A stretch of DNA of 64,000 nucleotides from Gallintestinimicrobium propionicum (GTDB lineage Bacteria; Bacillota; Clostridia; Lachnospirales; Lachnospiraceae): assembly GCF_025567525.1 (NCBI RefSeq), contig NZ_JAOQJY010000009.1, positions 69,428-133,427 on the forward strand, given 5' to 3'. Position numbers and translations under genes: made by a program. Positions 24,014-32,219 of the stretch are shown piece after piece. The notes beneath the pieces were generated by a model, which worked only from the letters and a program-made list of their open reading frames with translations, was not told the origin of the DNA and ran no database searches. Positions within the stretch are counted from its first letter, which is position 1. Each line of letters begins with the position of its first letter.

Positions 24014-26290
24014 TTAATCCCGCACCGCCGCCTGTCGGATCCTCTCCGCAAGTAAGGAAGGTTCCTGACTTTTCAGGATCCGCACCTGCTCATCCGGATT
24101 GCTGTAGCTGCTTTCCTTCGGCACAACTGTCACATCAATCCGATAATCCCAGTTGTAAACGCCGAATTCCTCTCCACTAATCCAGCTTAATTCCACCGGA
24201 TAGATTGCGTCAAGCATTTTTTCGATATCCTCCGGATCGGAAAGGGTCACCTGGATTTCCTGATCCGAGATTTCTCCGGGTTCAAAGAAGCTGTCACTGT
24301 TTTCCTCTTCGCTGTCATCGTCATAATAATAGTAATCTACCTTGATCGATTCGATGTCATCTGCGCTCTGGTGGCCGGCACGGGCATAAACCTCAGCACC
24401 ATCCTGCACAAGCAGGTCGTTTAAGGCCAAATAGGACCCATAGACCGGATAGGTCCAGGTGGTCATCATCGATGCATCCTTCTCCTCCGGATCCGCCATA
24501 GCAAAGGTCAGTCTTCCGTTTGGAAGCTCCGACGAGATCAGACTGTAATCATACTTCTTCATTTCCTCCTGCAGCGTCTTTAAGAGGGTCTGCTTATCTC
24601 CGGTGTAAAAGCTTTCCGTAACGCCATTATAATAGCTTACTTTCATCTTACCGACATTTGCCAGAAAATCCGGGTCATTTAACTGATATCGCTCCCGCTG
24701 GTAGGAAGCATCCCGCATTACAGTATCAATTTCAGAACGGTTTTCGTTTGAATCGGCCAAAAAGCGACGGTATACCTTTCTGCCGCTCTCCATGGTATAG
24801 CAGACCACCCATCTGACATAGCGTTTCTCTTCCTTTGGGTTAATTTCCTCTGCAGAAATCTCTGTCTGCGCTTCCTCCTCCCTAAAGCTCCCCGGCATTC
24901 CGGCATCCTGCCATCTCTTCTGCATCCGGATTGCTGCATCGATCGTCTTTTCCTCGGTTGAATTCATCCGTCGGAGCATCCGATCATCGAAAGCCTCATA
25001 CATAATGTCATCGGAGCCGAAGCTTTCGCCCTGATAATAACCAAAAGCCGTATAGTCATCTTCCATCGTCACAGACACGGCTGCAATGTTCCCTTTCTCC
25101 GGAATCCAGCGATCATAGCCTGCCCAGTCAAACTGAAAACCTGCAAGGATCAAAACCGCTGCCGCTATACTGAAAATTCCGGCAAGCTTTCCATCCAATA
25201 TGGTTTTTAACTCGCATCGGTAAATCAGGCGGATCACCACATGTCCGACAAGGACACCTACAATGCAGCCACCAAATAAAAACAGCCCCTTATTTGCTGC
25301 TACACGGGAAATGATCATGCCAACAGCAATGCCAAAGGGCACTGCCATCGCAGCCTCCAAAATACCCTTGAGGGGTGCAAATGCAATGGCATGCTCATAG
25401 CTTTCTGTTTTGCGCCTGCGGTAAAGCCAGAATGCAAACAGGCCTGCAGCCGCCGCACAGGCAAGAAGCAAAATACATTCTACCCCCACAGCCCTGCCCC
25501 AGCCGCCTGCATTTTTATAGCTGCACAGTCGTCCTTCGTCTCTGTACCAGATATGATTCAGCAAGTCCCAAAAGCCTGCAAAGGGTGTCAGATAGCTTTT
25601 TTGCATCCACTGTCTTGCATCTGCACTGCAATAGCTGGCAAAAAACATCGTTTTTAATTCATCGATCAGGAATCTCACTGCCAGCTCATAGGAAAAAAAC
25701 ACCGCGCATCCCAACAGCGCCGTCAGGATATTTCCGGTCAGCATAACTGCCACAAGCGCCACCTGATACATCGCAATAAACGCAAGCTGCTCCACGAACC
25801 ATGCCAGTAATGACTGTGCCGCCAGAATTCCTGTCATTCCATGAAATGCTGCGCCAATGATCCAGTCCAGCAAAAGTGCTGTCAGGGTAGAAAAGCTATA
25901 GACCAAAATTCCGTTTCCACAGATCAGCATATAACGCTTTTTTAAGGATTCCGGGACCGAAAAGTACAGATCTGTTTTTCTGCGGCTGTAAAGCCAGCAA
26001 AAGCCCTGCACGGCAAATAGAATTGCAAAAAAAGCAGCAAACAGGACGTGTATGGAGGAAAAGCCGATCACATCCGTGATCCTGGACTGAATCAGTTCCC
26101 GCAGGGACTCTGCGGCCTGCGCTGTATTGTAAACACTGTCATTTACATAATTGTTCTGTAAACCAGTCAGTACAACCATCAGATACAGCGGACCGCAAAA
26201 GAGTGCCATCACCAGACACAGCAAAAAAGTCCAGCTTCTTCTTCTGTTATTTTCCAGCCATTTAGCCCAGTACGATTTTTTTAATATCAT
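24014..26290 (-). CDS. ABC transporter membrane subunit, multi-helix with large outer domain
   Basis: Membrane partner of the ATPase encoded just upstream. The 758-residue product has about ten hydrophobic segments in residues 20-380 (for example WTFLLCLVMALFCGPLYLMV and HVLFAAFFAILFAVQGF) followed by a hydrophilic C-terminal domain of about 350 residues rich in D, E and Y. The start at 26290 follows GGAGGTGCAAGGTT and overlaps the ATPase gene by 29 bp. The arrangement GntR-ATPase-permease resembles YtrA/YtrB-type cell-envelope or antibiotic-responsive ABC systems. The substrate is unknown. Confidence 0.85.
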   Translation of the reverse strand: MILKKSYWAKWLENNRRRSWTFLLCLVMALFCGPLYLMVVLTGLQNNYVNDSVYNTAQAAESLRELIQSRITDVIGFSSIHVLFAAFFAILFAVQGFCWLYSRRKTDLYFSVPESLKKRYMLICGNGILVYSFSTLTALLLDWIIGAAFHGMTGILAAQSLLAWFVEQLAFIAMYQVALVAVMLTGNILTALLGCAVFFSYELAVRFLIDELKTMFFASYCSADARQWMQKSYLTPFAGFWDLLNHIWYRDEGRLCSYKNAGGWGRAVGVECILLLACAAAAGLFAFWLYRRRKTESYEHAIAFAPLKGILEAAMAVPFGIAVGMIISRVAANKGLFLFGGCIVGVLVGHVVIRLIYRCELKTILDGKLAGIFSIAAAVLILAGFQFDWAGYDRWIPEKGNIAAVSVTMEDDYTAFGYYQGESFGSDDIMYEAFDDRMLRRMNSTEEKTIDAAIRMQKRWQDAGMPGSFREEEAQTEISAEEINPKEEKRYVRWVVCYTMESGRKVYRRFLADSNENRSEIDTVMRDASYQRERYQLNDPDFLANVGKMKVSYYNGVTESFYTGDKQTLLKTLQEEMKKYDYSLISSELPNGRLTFAMADPEEKDASMMTTWTYPVYGSYLALNDLLVQDGAEVYARAGHQSADDIESIKVDYYYYDDDSEEENSDSFFEPGEISDQEIQVTLSDPEDIEKMLDAIYPVELSWISGEEFGVYNWDYRIDVTVVPKESSYSNPDEQVRILKSQEPSLLAERIRQAAVRD

Positions 26291-27167
26291 AACCTTGCAC
26301 CTCCGTCTCGCTGATAAAGATTTCTTCCAGGGAAAGGGGCAGCACTTCGTGGAACAGACAGTCTGCCGCTGCAAACATGGCGATCATCTCTTCTCTGCTT
26401 CCTCTGACTGTCAGAGTCAACAAAGATCCCCGTCTATCGCATTTTACAATGTCTAACTGCTTTAACAGCCGCTTCTCTTCCTCTTTGGAAGAAAAGACGC
26501 ACTGGATTTTCTGGATGTTGCACTTCATCTCCTCTAGATCCTTCGATAAGAGCACGCCGCCCTGATGTAAAAGCCCCACATGATCGCAGATATCCTCCAG
26601 CTCCCGCAGGTTATGGGAGGCGATCACCGGAGTAAACTGCCGCTCCTGCATTTCTTTTGCAAAAATGCTTTTGACACTCTGACGCATTACAGGATCGAGC
26701 CCGTCAAAGGTCTCGTCACACAGAAGGTACTCCGTCTTTGCGCTCAGCCCCAGCAGAATCGCGAGCTGCTTTTTCATCCCTTTGGAAAAGGTGCTGATCC
26801 TGCGTCTCGATTCCAGCCCGAAGCTGTTTAAGTATAAGTAAAACCGTTCCCGGTCAAAATTCCGGTACACGCTGCTGTAATAACGCTCCATGTCCTTCGG
26901 CGTCGCACCGTTGAAAAAGTACGGCTCGTCCGCGATAAAAAACAGCTTCGCCTTTGCATGCACATTGTCGTATACCGGCATATTATCCACAATCGCTAAT
27001 CCGTCATCCGGCTTAAATACCCCGCACGCCAGGCGCAGCAGCGTACTTTTGCCCGCGCCGTTTGTCCCGATCAGCCCGAAAACCTCTCCTTCCCGGACTG
27101 TCACGCTTACATTTTTCAGAGCTTCAATCCCGTCAAAGGATTTGCTCACGTTTTTCAGTTCTATCAT
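26262..27167 (-). CDS. ABC transporter ATPase of a GntR-regulated system
   Basis: Cytoplasmic ATPase, 301 residues. It shows Walker A GLIGTNGAGKSTLLR, signature FSKGMKKQLAILLGL, Walker B YLLCDETFDGLDPVM and H-loop ASHNLRELED. The last 100 residues are the accessory C-terminal region seen in YtrB/EcsA-type exporters. Walker B reads CDET where DEP is usual, with the glutamate retained. It follows gntR across a copy of the 94-bp repeat. The ribosome site is weak (GAGCGGAAAAC) and is formed by the end of that repeat. Confidence 0.92.
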   Translation of the reverse strand: MIELKNVSKSFDGIEALKNVSVTVREGEVFGLIGTNGAGKSTLLRLACGVFKPDDGLAIVDNMPVYDNVHAKAKLFFIADEPYFFNGATPKDMERYYSSVYRNFDRERFYLYLNSFGLESRRRISTFSKGMKKQLAILLGLSAKTEYLLCDETFDGLDPVMRQSVKSIFAKEMQERQFTPVIASHNLRELEDICDHVGLLHQGGVLLSKDLEEMKCNIQKIQCVFSSKEEEKRLLKQLDIVKCDRRGSLLTLTVRGSREEMIAMFAAADCLFHEVLPLSLEEIFISETEVQGYDIKKIVLG

Positions 27168-27175
27168 GTTTTCCG

Positions 27176-27269
27176 CTCATTTCTGCGCACGCTTTTTGCG
27201 CATGTCGAGTTTGTGTCAAGTGCGCGCAGACACAAATCCCGCGATTGAAAAAATTTATTTTTCAATCTT
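27176..27269 (-). repeat. 94-bp structured leader repeat, copy 1
   Basis: Read on the minus strand it has three stem-loops: GATTGAAAAA/TTTTTCAATC-type, GATTTGTGTC/GACACAAAC-type, and TGCGCAAAAAGCGTGCGCA. It ends GCAGAAATGAG. An eight-codon ORF, MRKKRAQK then TGA, ends 9 nt before the ATPase start. Other copies are at 27684, 29201, 36744 (truncated) and 39146. Confidence 0.88.
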
Positions 27270-27273
27270 CCTC

Positions 27274-27675
27274 TCATTCCGCTGCATGGGCTTTGGTCTC
27301 TTTTTGCCCTGCCGCAGCTGTATCCTCTTGTTCCAGAAACTCGGTCAGCTCCTTAACCGTCATCCCCATGCTCAGCGCTTCTTTTTTCAGATCCCGGAGC
27401 TTTTCCAAAATTTCCTGCTTCCGGACATCCTTTAGACTGTCACTGTAGGCAACATAATTGCCCTTTCCTTTTACTGTATATAAAAATCCGTTCCGCTCCA
27501 GCTCACTGTATGCCCGCTGAATCGTGTTCGGATTGATCGACAGCTCCACCGCCAGGGAGCGTACGGACGGCATCCGGCTGTTCGGCTCCAGCGCACCGCT
27601 TAAAATCAGCATCTGGAACTTGTCCACGATCTGCTCGTACAGCGGTCTGGTATCCCGGTAATCCAGTATAATCAT
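27274..27675 (-). CDS. GntR-family transcriptional regulator, YtrA subfamily
   Basis: DNA-binding repressor. The 133-residue product has the GntR winged helix at the N-terminus (DYRDTRPLYEQIVDKFQMLI, then MPSVRSLAVELSINPNTIQRAYSELERNGFLYTV, about 37-70) and a short helical tail instead of a large effector domain, which is the YtrA pattern. It heads an operon with an ABC ATPase and permease. Its own promoter overlaps four 9-bp direct repeats that are a likely operator. It starts with ATG after GAGAGGAAAGG contributed by the adjoining repeat. Confidence 0.93.
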   Translation of the reverse strand: MIILDYRDTRPLYEQIVDKFQMLILSGALEPNSRMPSVRSLAVELSINPNTIQRAYSELERNGFLYTVKGKGNYVAYSDSLKDVRKQEILEKLRDLKKEALSMGMTVKELTEFLEQEDTAAAGQKETKAHAAE

Positions 27676-27683
27676 CCTTTCCT

Positions 27684-27777
27684 CTCATTTCTGCGCACGC
27701 CTTTTGCGCATGCCGAGTTTGTGTCAAGTGCGCGCAGACACAAATCTCGTGATTGAAAAATTTTATTTTTCAATCTT
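27684..27777 (-). repeat. 94-bp structured leader repeat, copy 2
   Basis: Full copy located between the gntR promoter and the gntR start codon, so it forms the 5' leader of that mRNA. The mini-ORF reads MRKRRAQK (AAG changed to AGG) and its TGA lies 9 nt before the gntR ATG. The same three stem-loops as copy 1 are present. Confidence 0.88.
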
Positions 27778-27827
27778 TCCTCCTTCTTCTGTTCCGATTC
27801 TTTTTGATTTTTTATCGATCCAGAACT

Positions 27828-27863
27828 GTATTGATTGTATTAAGTGTATTATCAGTATTAGTA
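27828..27863. promoter_or_regulatory. Four 9-bp direct repeats, probable GntR operator
   Basis: Plus strand GTATTGATT, GTATTAAGT, GTATTATCA and GTATTAGTA occur head to tail with exact 9-bp period. They cover about +1 to +36 relative to the predicted gntR transcription start. The position suggests autoregulation. The classic YtrA operator is a palindrome (AGTGTA-N13-TACACT), and that form is not seen. Confidence 0.55.
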
Positions 27864-27870
27864 CGCTTTG

Positions 27871-27899
27871 AATATATACAGAATGTTGGTTCTTGTCAA
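27871..27899 (-). promoter_or_regulatory. Sigma-A promoter of the gntR operon
   Basis: Minus strand TTGACA (27894-27899), 17-bp spacer, TATATT (27871-27876). Confidence 0.85.
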
Positions 27900-27921
27900 G
27901 AGATTTTTCTATCACTTTTCC

Positions 27922-27949
27922 TTGCTTTTTTCACATAAAATGGTATACT
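27922..27949 (+). promoter_or_regulatory. Promoter of the cation diffusion facilitator gene
   Basis: Plus strand TTGCTT (27922-27927), 16-bp spacer, TATACT (27944-27949). The gene starts 55 bp downstream. It diverges from the gntR promoter 20-30 bp away. Confidence 0.65.
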
Positions 27950-28003
27950 GAAAAAATAACTTAAATTTCAGGAAGCATTTCAAACTTATGGAGGGATTAC
28001 ACC

Positions 28004-29164
28004 ATGATTACGCTTCTGTCAAGACTGTTCATCCCGGATTACGAGAATTATTCCAGCCCGAAGGTTCGCCAGGCATACGGCATTCTCACCGGTTCGGTGG
28101 GCATTTTTTTTAACTTTTTTCTATTTGTGCTAAAGATCGTCGCCGGTATGATCAGCCATTCCATCGCCATCACTGCGGACGCATTCAACAACCTGTCGGA
28201 TGCCGGTTCTTCGGTCATTACGCTGATCGGATTTAAGATGAGCGGACAGGAAGCAGACTCCGACCATCCTTATGGGCACGGAAGAATCGAATATCTCGCC
28301 GGGCTTTCCGTTTCTGCCATTATCCTCATCATGGCAGCGGAGCTTGCCAAATCCTCCTTTGAGAAGATCCTGCACCCGACCCTGCCGGAAATTTCTCCGG
28401 TTATTTTTTTGATTCTGGTCGTTTCCATTCTCGTCAAGTTCTATATGTATTTTTATAATCACAAAATTGCCGGTGCCATCGACAGCTCTGCGATGAACGC
28501 AACAGCGTCTGATTCCTTCGGCGATGTGCTCGCTACCTTTGTCGTCCTCCTTTCTTCTGTTATTGGGTGGATTTTCGGTCTTGCCATCGACGGCTGGTGC
28601 GGTCTTTTGGTCGCGATCTTCATCTTTTATTCCGGCGTAAGCTCTGCCCGGGATACCATCAATCCGCTGCTCGGTCAGGCTCCCGACCCGGAGTTTGTCA
28701 CAAAAATCCGCAGCATTGTGCTTTCCCATCCACAGATCATGGGCATTCACGACCTGCTCGTTCACGATTACGGTCCCGGACGACGGATGATCTCCCTGCA
28801 TGCGGAGGTCAATGCCCAGGGCAGCTTTGTGGAGCTGCACGATCTGATTGATAACATAGAGCGCGAGCTGCAGCAGAAGCTTTCCTGCAGTGCTGTCATC
28901 CATATGGACCCGGTCATCACCGATGATCCGGAGATCAATGAGCTGCGCCATAAAGTAACCGATATTGTCTACCGGCTCGATGAGCAGCTGACGCTTCACG
29001 ATTTTCGTATTATACGCGGTCCTACCCATACAAACGTCATTTTCGATGTTGTGGTTCCGTTTCATTTTAAAATGACTGATGCCCAGCTGCGCAGCTGGCT
29101 CGATAAACGGATCAAGCAGATCGATCCGTCCTATTTCTGTGTGATCAATATCGACAAAAATTAG
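28004..29164 (+). CDS. Cation diffusion facilitator (CDF) metal transporter
   Basis: Membrane antiporter exporting a divalent metal. The 386-residue product has the CDF core: helix 2 with the metal site SIAITADAFNNLSDAG, the loop HPYGHGRIEYL, further helices, and helix 5 with DSFGDVLAT. A C-terminal cytoplasmic domain (MGIHDLLVHDYGPGRRMISLHAEV) follows, extended by about 80 residues relative to the shortest members. Residues D-N-D and H-D type sites alone do not settle the metal; Mn, Fe or Zn are possible. Starts with ATG after GGAGGGATTACACC. The next gene is mntP, which favours manganese. Confidence 0.92.
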   Translation: MITLLSRLFIPDYENYSSPKVRQAYGILTGSVGIFFNFFLFVLKIVAGMISHSIAITADAFNNLSDAGSSVITLIGFKMSGQEADSDHPYGHGRIEYLAGLSVSAIILIMAAELAKSSFEKILHPTLPEISPVIFLILVVSILVKFYMYFYNHKIAGAIDSSAMNATASDSFGDVLATFVVLLSSVIGWIFGLAIDGWCGLLVAIFIFYSGVSSARDTINPLLGQAPDPEFVTKIRSIVLSHPQIMGIHDLLVHDYGPGRRMISLHAEVNAQGSFVELHDLIDNIERELQQKLSCSAVIHMDPVITDDPEINELRHKVTDIVYRLDEQLTLHDFRIIRGPTHTNVIFDVVVPFHFKMTDAQLRSWLDKRIKQIDPSYFCVINIDKN

Positions 29165-29200
29165 CGGACCTTCTGCTCCGTGTGTAATATCGTTTTTTGC

Positions 29201-29294
29201 CTCATTTCTGCGCACGCTTTTTGCGCATGCCGAGTTTGTATCAAGTGAGCGCAGACACAAATCTCGTGATTGAAAAATTTTATTTTTCAATCTT
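29201..29294 (-). repeat. 94-bp structured leader repeat, copy 3
   Basis: Full copy in the 168-bp gap between the CDF gene and mntP. Unlike the others it is not in front of a minus-strand gene: its mini-ORF end (GAAATGAG) points toward the CDF gene's 3' end. On the plus strand it lies upstream of mntP in inverted orientation. This placement argues that the element can move or be copied independently of the gene it precedes. Confidence 0.85.
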
Positions 29295-29332
29295 ACCACT
29301 TATTTCGTCTTTTACAATGGAGAATTTTTATC

Positions 29333-29899
29333 ATGAGCTTACTCGAATTATTCCTTCTGGCTGTCGGTCTGTCGATGGACGCTTTTGCCGTATCCGTCTG
29401 TAAGGGCCTGTCCGTACGCCGCGGCAGTATGAAACAGGCACTCACCGTCGGCATCTGGTTCGGTGGCTTTCAGGCGCTGATGCCCTTTCTCGGCTATCTT
29501 CTGGGCATCACATTTTCCTCTCTGATCACGAGCATCGACCACTGGATCGCCTTCGTCCTGCTGGCATTTATCGGTTTCAACATGATCCGCGAAGCCAGAA
29601 GCGATGAAGAAAATGAATCCAATGACCGCTTCGATTTCAAAACCATGCTTCCGCTTGCTGTTGCAACCAGCATCGACGCACTTGCCGTCGGCGTTACCTT
29701 CGCTTTCCTGCGGGTAAACATCGTTCCGGCAGTCAGCTTCATCGGCTGCATCACTTTCCTGCTCTCCGCAATCGGTTTAAAGGCAGGCAACATCATCGGC
29801 GCAAAAAACCGCTCCCGCGCAGAATTTGCGGGCGGTCTTGTCCTGATCCTGATGGGCATAAAGATTCTGCTGGAGCACCTCGGTGTGATTTCGTTTTAA
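29333..29899 (+). CDS. mntP: Manganese efflux pump MntP
   Basis: Small inner-membrane exporter of Mn(II). The 188-residue product has six helices. The family motif ELFLLAVGLSMDAFAVSVCKG is at the N-terminus (key residues GLSMDAFAVS), and its internal duplicate ATSIDALAVGVTFAF sits in the second half. Both conserved aspartates are present. The ATG at 29333 is chosen because GGAG lies 10 nt upstream and the family begins with this helix. No yybP-ykoY manganese riboswitch was found in the gap before it; instead there is a copy of the 94-bp repeat. Confidence 0.95.
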   Translation: MSLLELFLLAVGLSMDAFAVSVCKGLSVRRGSMKQALTVGIWFGGFQALMPFLGYLLGITFSSLITSIDHWIAFVLLAFIGFNMIREARSDEENESNDRFDFKTMLPLAVATSIDALAVGVTFAFLRVNIVPAVSFIGCITFLLSAIGLKAGNIIGAKNRSRAEFAGGLVLILMGIKILLEHLGVISF

Positions 29900-29934
29900 A
29901 AGCTTTTGTGTGAGTTTGTCTGAAAATCTTTTGC

Positions 29935-29963
29935 TTGACAACTGTATGATGCAGTGTTAAAGT
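29935..29963 (+). promoter_or_regulatory. Promoter of the exporter leader
   Basis: TTGACA (29935-29940), 17-bp spacer, TAAAGT (29958-29963). The transcript would begin near 29970 and reach the leader ORF after about 70 nt. Confidence 0.82.
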
Positions 29964-30042
29964 GGGCATATGCGATACACATTAACAATCACGGGAGATC
30001 CGGAAGGGATTTTCTGATAAAAGAAAGGAAAGGAGGTATGTT

Positions 30043-30114
30043 ATGATGTTATTGTTCATCGGATCAAATCGAAGCTATTTTGAATATCATAAGAATGCCT
30101 CCCGCCCAAACTGA
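30043..30114 (+). CDS. 23-residue leader peptide of the ABC exporter operon
   Basis: A short ORF with an excellent ribosome site (AAAGGAGG ending 6 nt before its first ATG). It begins MMLLFIGSNR and ends NASRPN before TGA. The sequence CATAAGAATGCC inside its last third (30088-30099) is complementary, with one mismatch, to GGCATTCTCATG (30142-30153), which forms the 5' arm and loop of the terminator just downstream. Ribosome position on this ORF can therefore decide between terminator and antiterminator, as known for BmrB ahead of bmrCD in Bacillus subtilis. No sequence relationship to BmrB is claimed. Confidence 0.72.
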   Translation: MMLLFIGSNRSYFEYHKNASRPN

Positions 30115-30135
30115 CGATTTGATTCGTCTGACAAG

Positions 30136-30167
30136 AGCCGCGGCATTCTCATGCTGCGGCTTTTTTT
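30136..30167 (+). terminator. Attenuator terminator in the exporter leader
   Basis: AGCCGCGGCAT and ATGCTGCGGCT (one G-U pair) around TCTC, followed by TTTTTTT. It lies 21 nt after the leader-peptide stop and about 300 bp before the first exporter gene. Confidence 0.9.
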
Positions 30168-30291
30168 ATACAACAGGATGTTGAAAAACAGGCATTTTGT
30201 TGTCAATCAGGTCAGCCCGCCTCTTGTCTGAGCCGGTTTCTTTACCGCTCTCAGAAAGCTCCGGTGCTTTCCTGAAAAAGAGATTTTTTGC

Positions 30292-30325
30292 CGCAGAACA
30301 TGCTTTCATGCTTCTGCGTTTTTTT
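30292..30325 (+). terminator. Second terminator in the exporter leader
   Basis: CGCAGAACATG and CATGCTTCTGCG around CTTT, followed by TTTTTTT. A third, weaker hairpin with a T-run (ATCCTG...CGGGAT then TTTTT) follows at about 30407-30430. Serial terminators between promoter and gene imply tight default repression. Confidence 0.75.
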
Positions 30326-30470
30326 ATACCCAGGGGTATGTCCTGCCTTTGCAGGCATTATGAGCAAACGTCCCTTTCGACGTTATGTTTTTTACAAATG
30401 GAGCGAAAATCCTGTCTGGCGGGATTTTTTCCACATATATCAACTTCAAAAGAAGGGGGAATTTATTTTC

Positions 30471-32219
30471 ATGAAAAAGTTGTCCTATTACTTAAAACAG
30501 CATATTCCGGGCTATCTGTTTGCCATCCTTTCGATGGTTATCGCGGTCAGCCTGGATCTGCTCACCCCGCAGGTGACCCGACATATTGTCGATGACGTCC
30601 TTGTGGGCGGTCAGATGGGGAAGCTCAAATATCTGCTGCTGGCGATTTTACTCATCGGCATCGGACGCTGTATTTTTCAGTACACCAAGGAGTTTACCTT
30701 CGACAAAATCTCCTCTACCATCGCCACAGACATGCGCCGCGATTTATTCGCGCACATTCAGTCGCTGTCCGCCGACTTTTTTGACAAGACGAGCACCGGA
30801 GAGCTGATGGCGCGCGTCAAGGACGACATCGACCGCATCTGGAATGCACTCGGCTATGTCGGCATGCTGATGATGGAGGTTGCGTTCCATGTCACCGTCA
30901 TTTTATTCTGCATGTACAGCTTAAACTGGAAACTTGCGATCCTGCCCACGCTCTGCATGATTTTCTGCGCTGTCCTTGCGATTTTGATGGAAAACAGACT
31001 CGGAACTATCTACGAAGAGATCAGTGAGGAAAACGCAAAATTAAACACCGTTGCAGAAGAAAACCTTGCAGGCGTGCGCACCGTCAAAGCCTTTGCGCGG
31101 GAAAAATTCGAAATCAAAAAGTTTCTTTCCCACAATAAGCGCTACTACGAGCTGAATATGACGCAGTCCCGCGTGTTTGTCCGCTACTCTCCGTACTTTT
31201 CCCTGATTGGAAAGCTGCTGCCGCTTCTGGTGCTTTTGATCGGCGGTTACTTATTCCTGCAGGGAGAGCTGACGCTCGGTGCACTCAGCGCATTCGTACA
31301 ATATTCCACCAACATCGTATGGCCGATGGAAATGCTCGGCTGGCTGTCCAACGACTTTTCCTCCGCGGTCGGCAGTTACCGCAAAATTCGCAAAGTGTAC
31401 GACCAGAAGCCTTCGATTCAGGAACCCGAAGAGCCGATTGTCCTGCCGGAAGTGACCGGCGATATCCGCTTCGAGCACGTTTCTTTCCATAAGGAGGACC
31501 AGCATGAGATTCTTCACGACATCCATTTCCATGTGGAGGCAGGCAAAACGATCGGTATCATGGGTGCGACCGGAAGCGGCAAGACGTCCCTGATCCAGCT
31601 GCTCTGCCGCCTTTACGACGCGACGGGCGGCACGATCTATCTCGACAACGTGGATATCCGCAAACTCAGCCTGCGCCAGCTGCGCAGCTGTATTTCCACC
31701 GTCATGCAGGACGTCTTTCTGTTCTCGGATACAATTCAGGAAAACGTTATGCTCGGTCAGAAAGGAAACTTAAACATTTCCGACGTGCGGCTCGCTTCCC
31801 GCGACGCACAGGCTTCGGAATTTATCGACCGGCTCTCCGAGCAGTATGACACCGTAATCGGCGAACGCGGTGTCGGCTTGTCCGGCGGTCAGAAGCAGCG
31901 CATTTCCATCGCGCGGGCGCTGGCAAAGCATACACCTGTGCTGGTGCTGGATGATTCGACCAGCGCACTGGATATGGAAACGGAATATGCCATCCAGCAG
32001 ACCCTCACCCGGCTGCCCCATACGACCAAGCTCATCATCGCGCACCGTATCAGTGCCGTCCGTCATGCAGACGAAATCATCGTCCTGGAAAACGGACACA
32101 TTGCAGAACGTGGTACCCACGAAGAACTGCTTGCCCTTCACGGGCTTTACTATCAAACTTGGCAGGCTCAGTTTGGCATGATGCCTGACCAGAAGGAGGT
32201 GACAGATTATGGCTGTTAA
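30471..32219 (+). CDS. Heterodimeric ABC exporter subunit with degenerate Walker B (BmrC-like)
   Basis: Half-transporter with a six-helix membrane domain and an ABC domain, 582 residues. Walker A GATGSGKTS, Q-loop VMQDVFLFS, signature LSGGQKQR and Walker B VLVLDDSTSALD are present. The residue after Walker B is Asp where the catalytic Glu belongs, so this subunit contributes the degenerate site. This is the mark of the first partner of heterodimeric exporters such as BmrC or TM287. Start at 30471 follows AAGGGGGAA; the upstream in-frame extension covers the leader hairpins. It overlaps the next gene by 11 bp. Confidence 0.92.
   Translation: MKKLSYYLKQHIPGYLFAILSMVIAVSLDLLTPQVTRHIVDDVLVGGQMGKLKYLLLAILLIGIGRCIFQYTKEFTFDKISSTIATDMRRDLFAHIQSLSADFFDKTSTGELMARVKDDIDRIWNALGYVGMLMMEVAFHVTVILFCMYSLNWKLAILPTLCMIFCAVLAILMENRLGTIYEEISEENAKLNTVAEENLAGVRTVKAFAREKFEIKKFLSHNKRYYELNMTQSRVFVRYSPYFSLIGKLLPLLVLLIGGYLFLQGELTLGALSAFVQYSTNIVWPMEMLGWLSNDFSSAVGSYRKIRKVYDQKPSIQEPEEPIVLPEVTGDIRFEHVSFHKEDQHEILHDIHFHVEAGKTIGIMGATGSGKTSLIQLLCRLYDATGGTIYLDNVDIRKLSLRQLRSCISTVMQDVFLFSDTIQENVMLGQKGNLNISDVRLASRDAQASEFIDRLSEQYDTVIGERGVGLSGGQKQRISIARALAKHTPVLVLDDSTSALDMETEYAIQQTLTRLPHTTKLIIAHRISAVRHADEIIVLENGHIAERGTHEELLALHGLYYQTWQAQFGMMPDQKEVTDYGC

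Noticed and set aside
24014..24939. Frameshift or extra gene in the long C-terminal part of the ABC permease
   Set aside because: The frame is continuous through the hydrophilic domain, and the alternative minus-strand frame at 24718-24939 has no start signal or domain.
27176..27777. Similar peptides read from the plus strand of the 94-bp repeats (CARFLRMSSL-like)
   Set aside because: They arise because the repeat is conserved at DNA level; they lack ribosome sites and run out of frame into flanking genes.
29165..29332. Possible manganese riboswitch (yybP-ykoY) before mntP
   Set aside because: The expected conserved internal-loop sequences were not found; the gap is filled by a copy of the 94-bp repeat.
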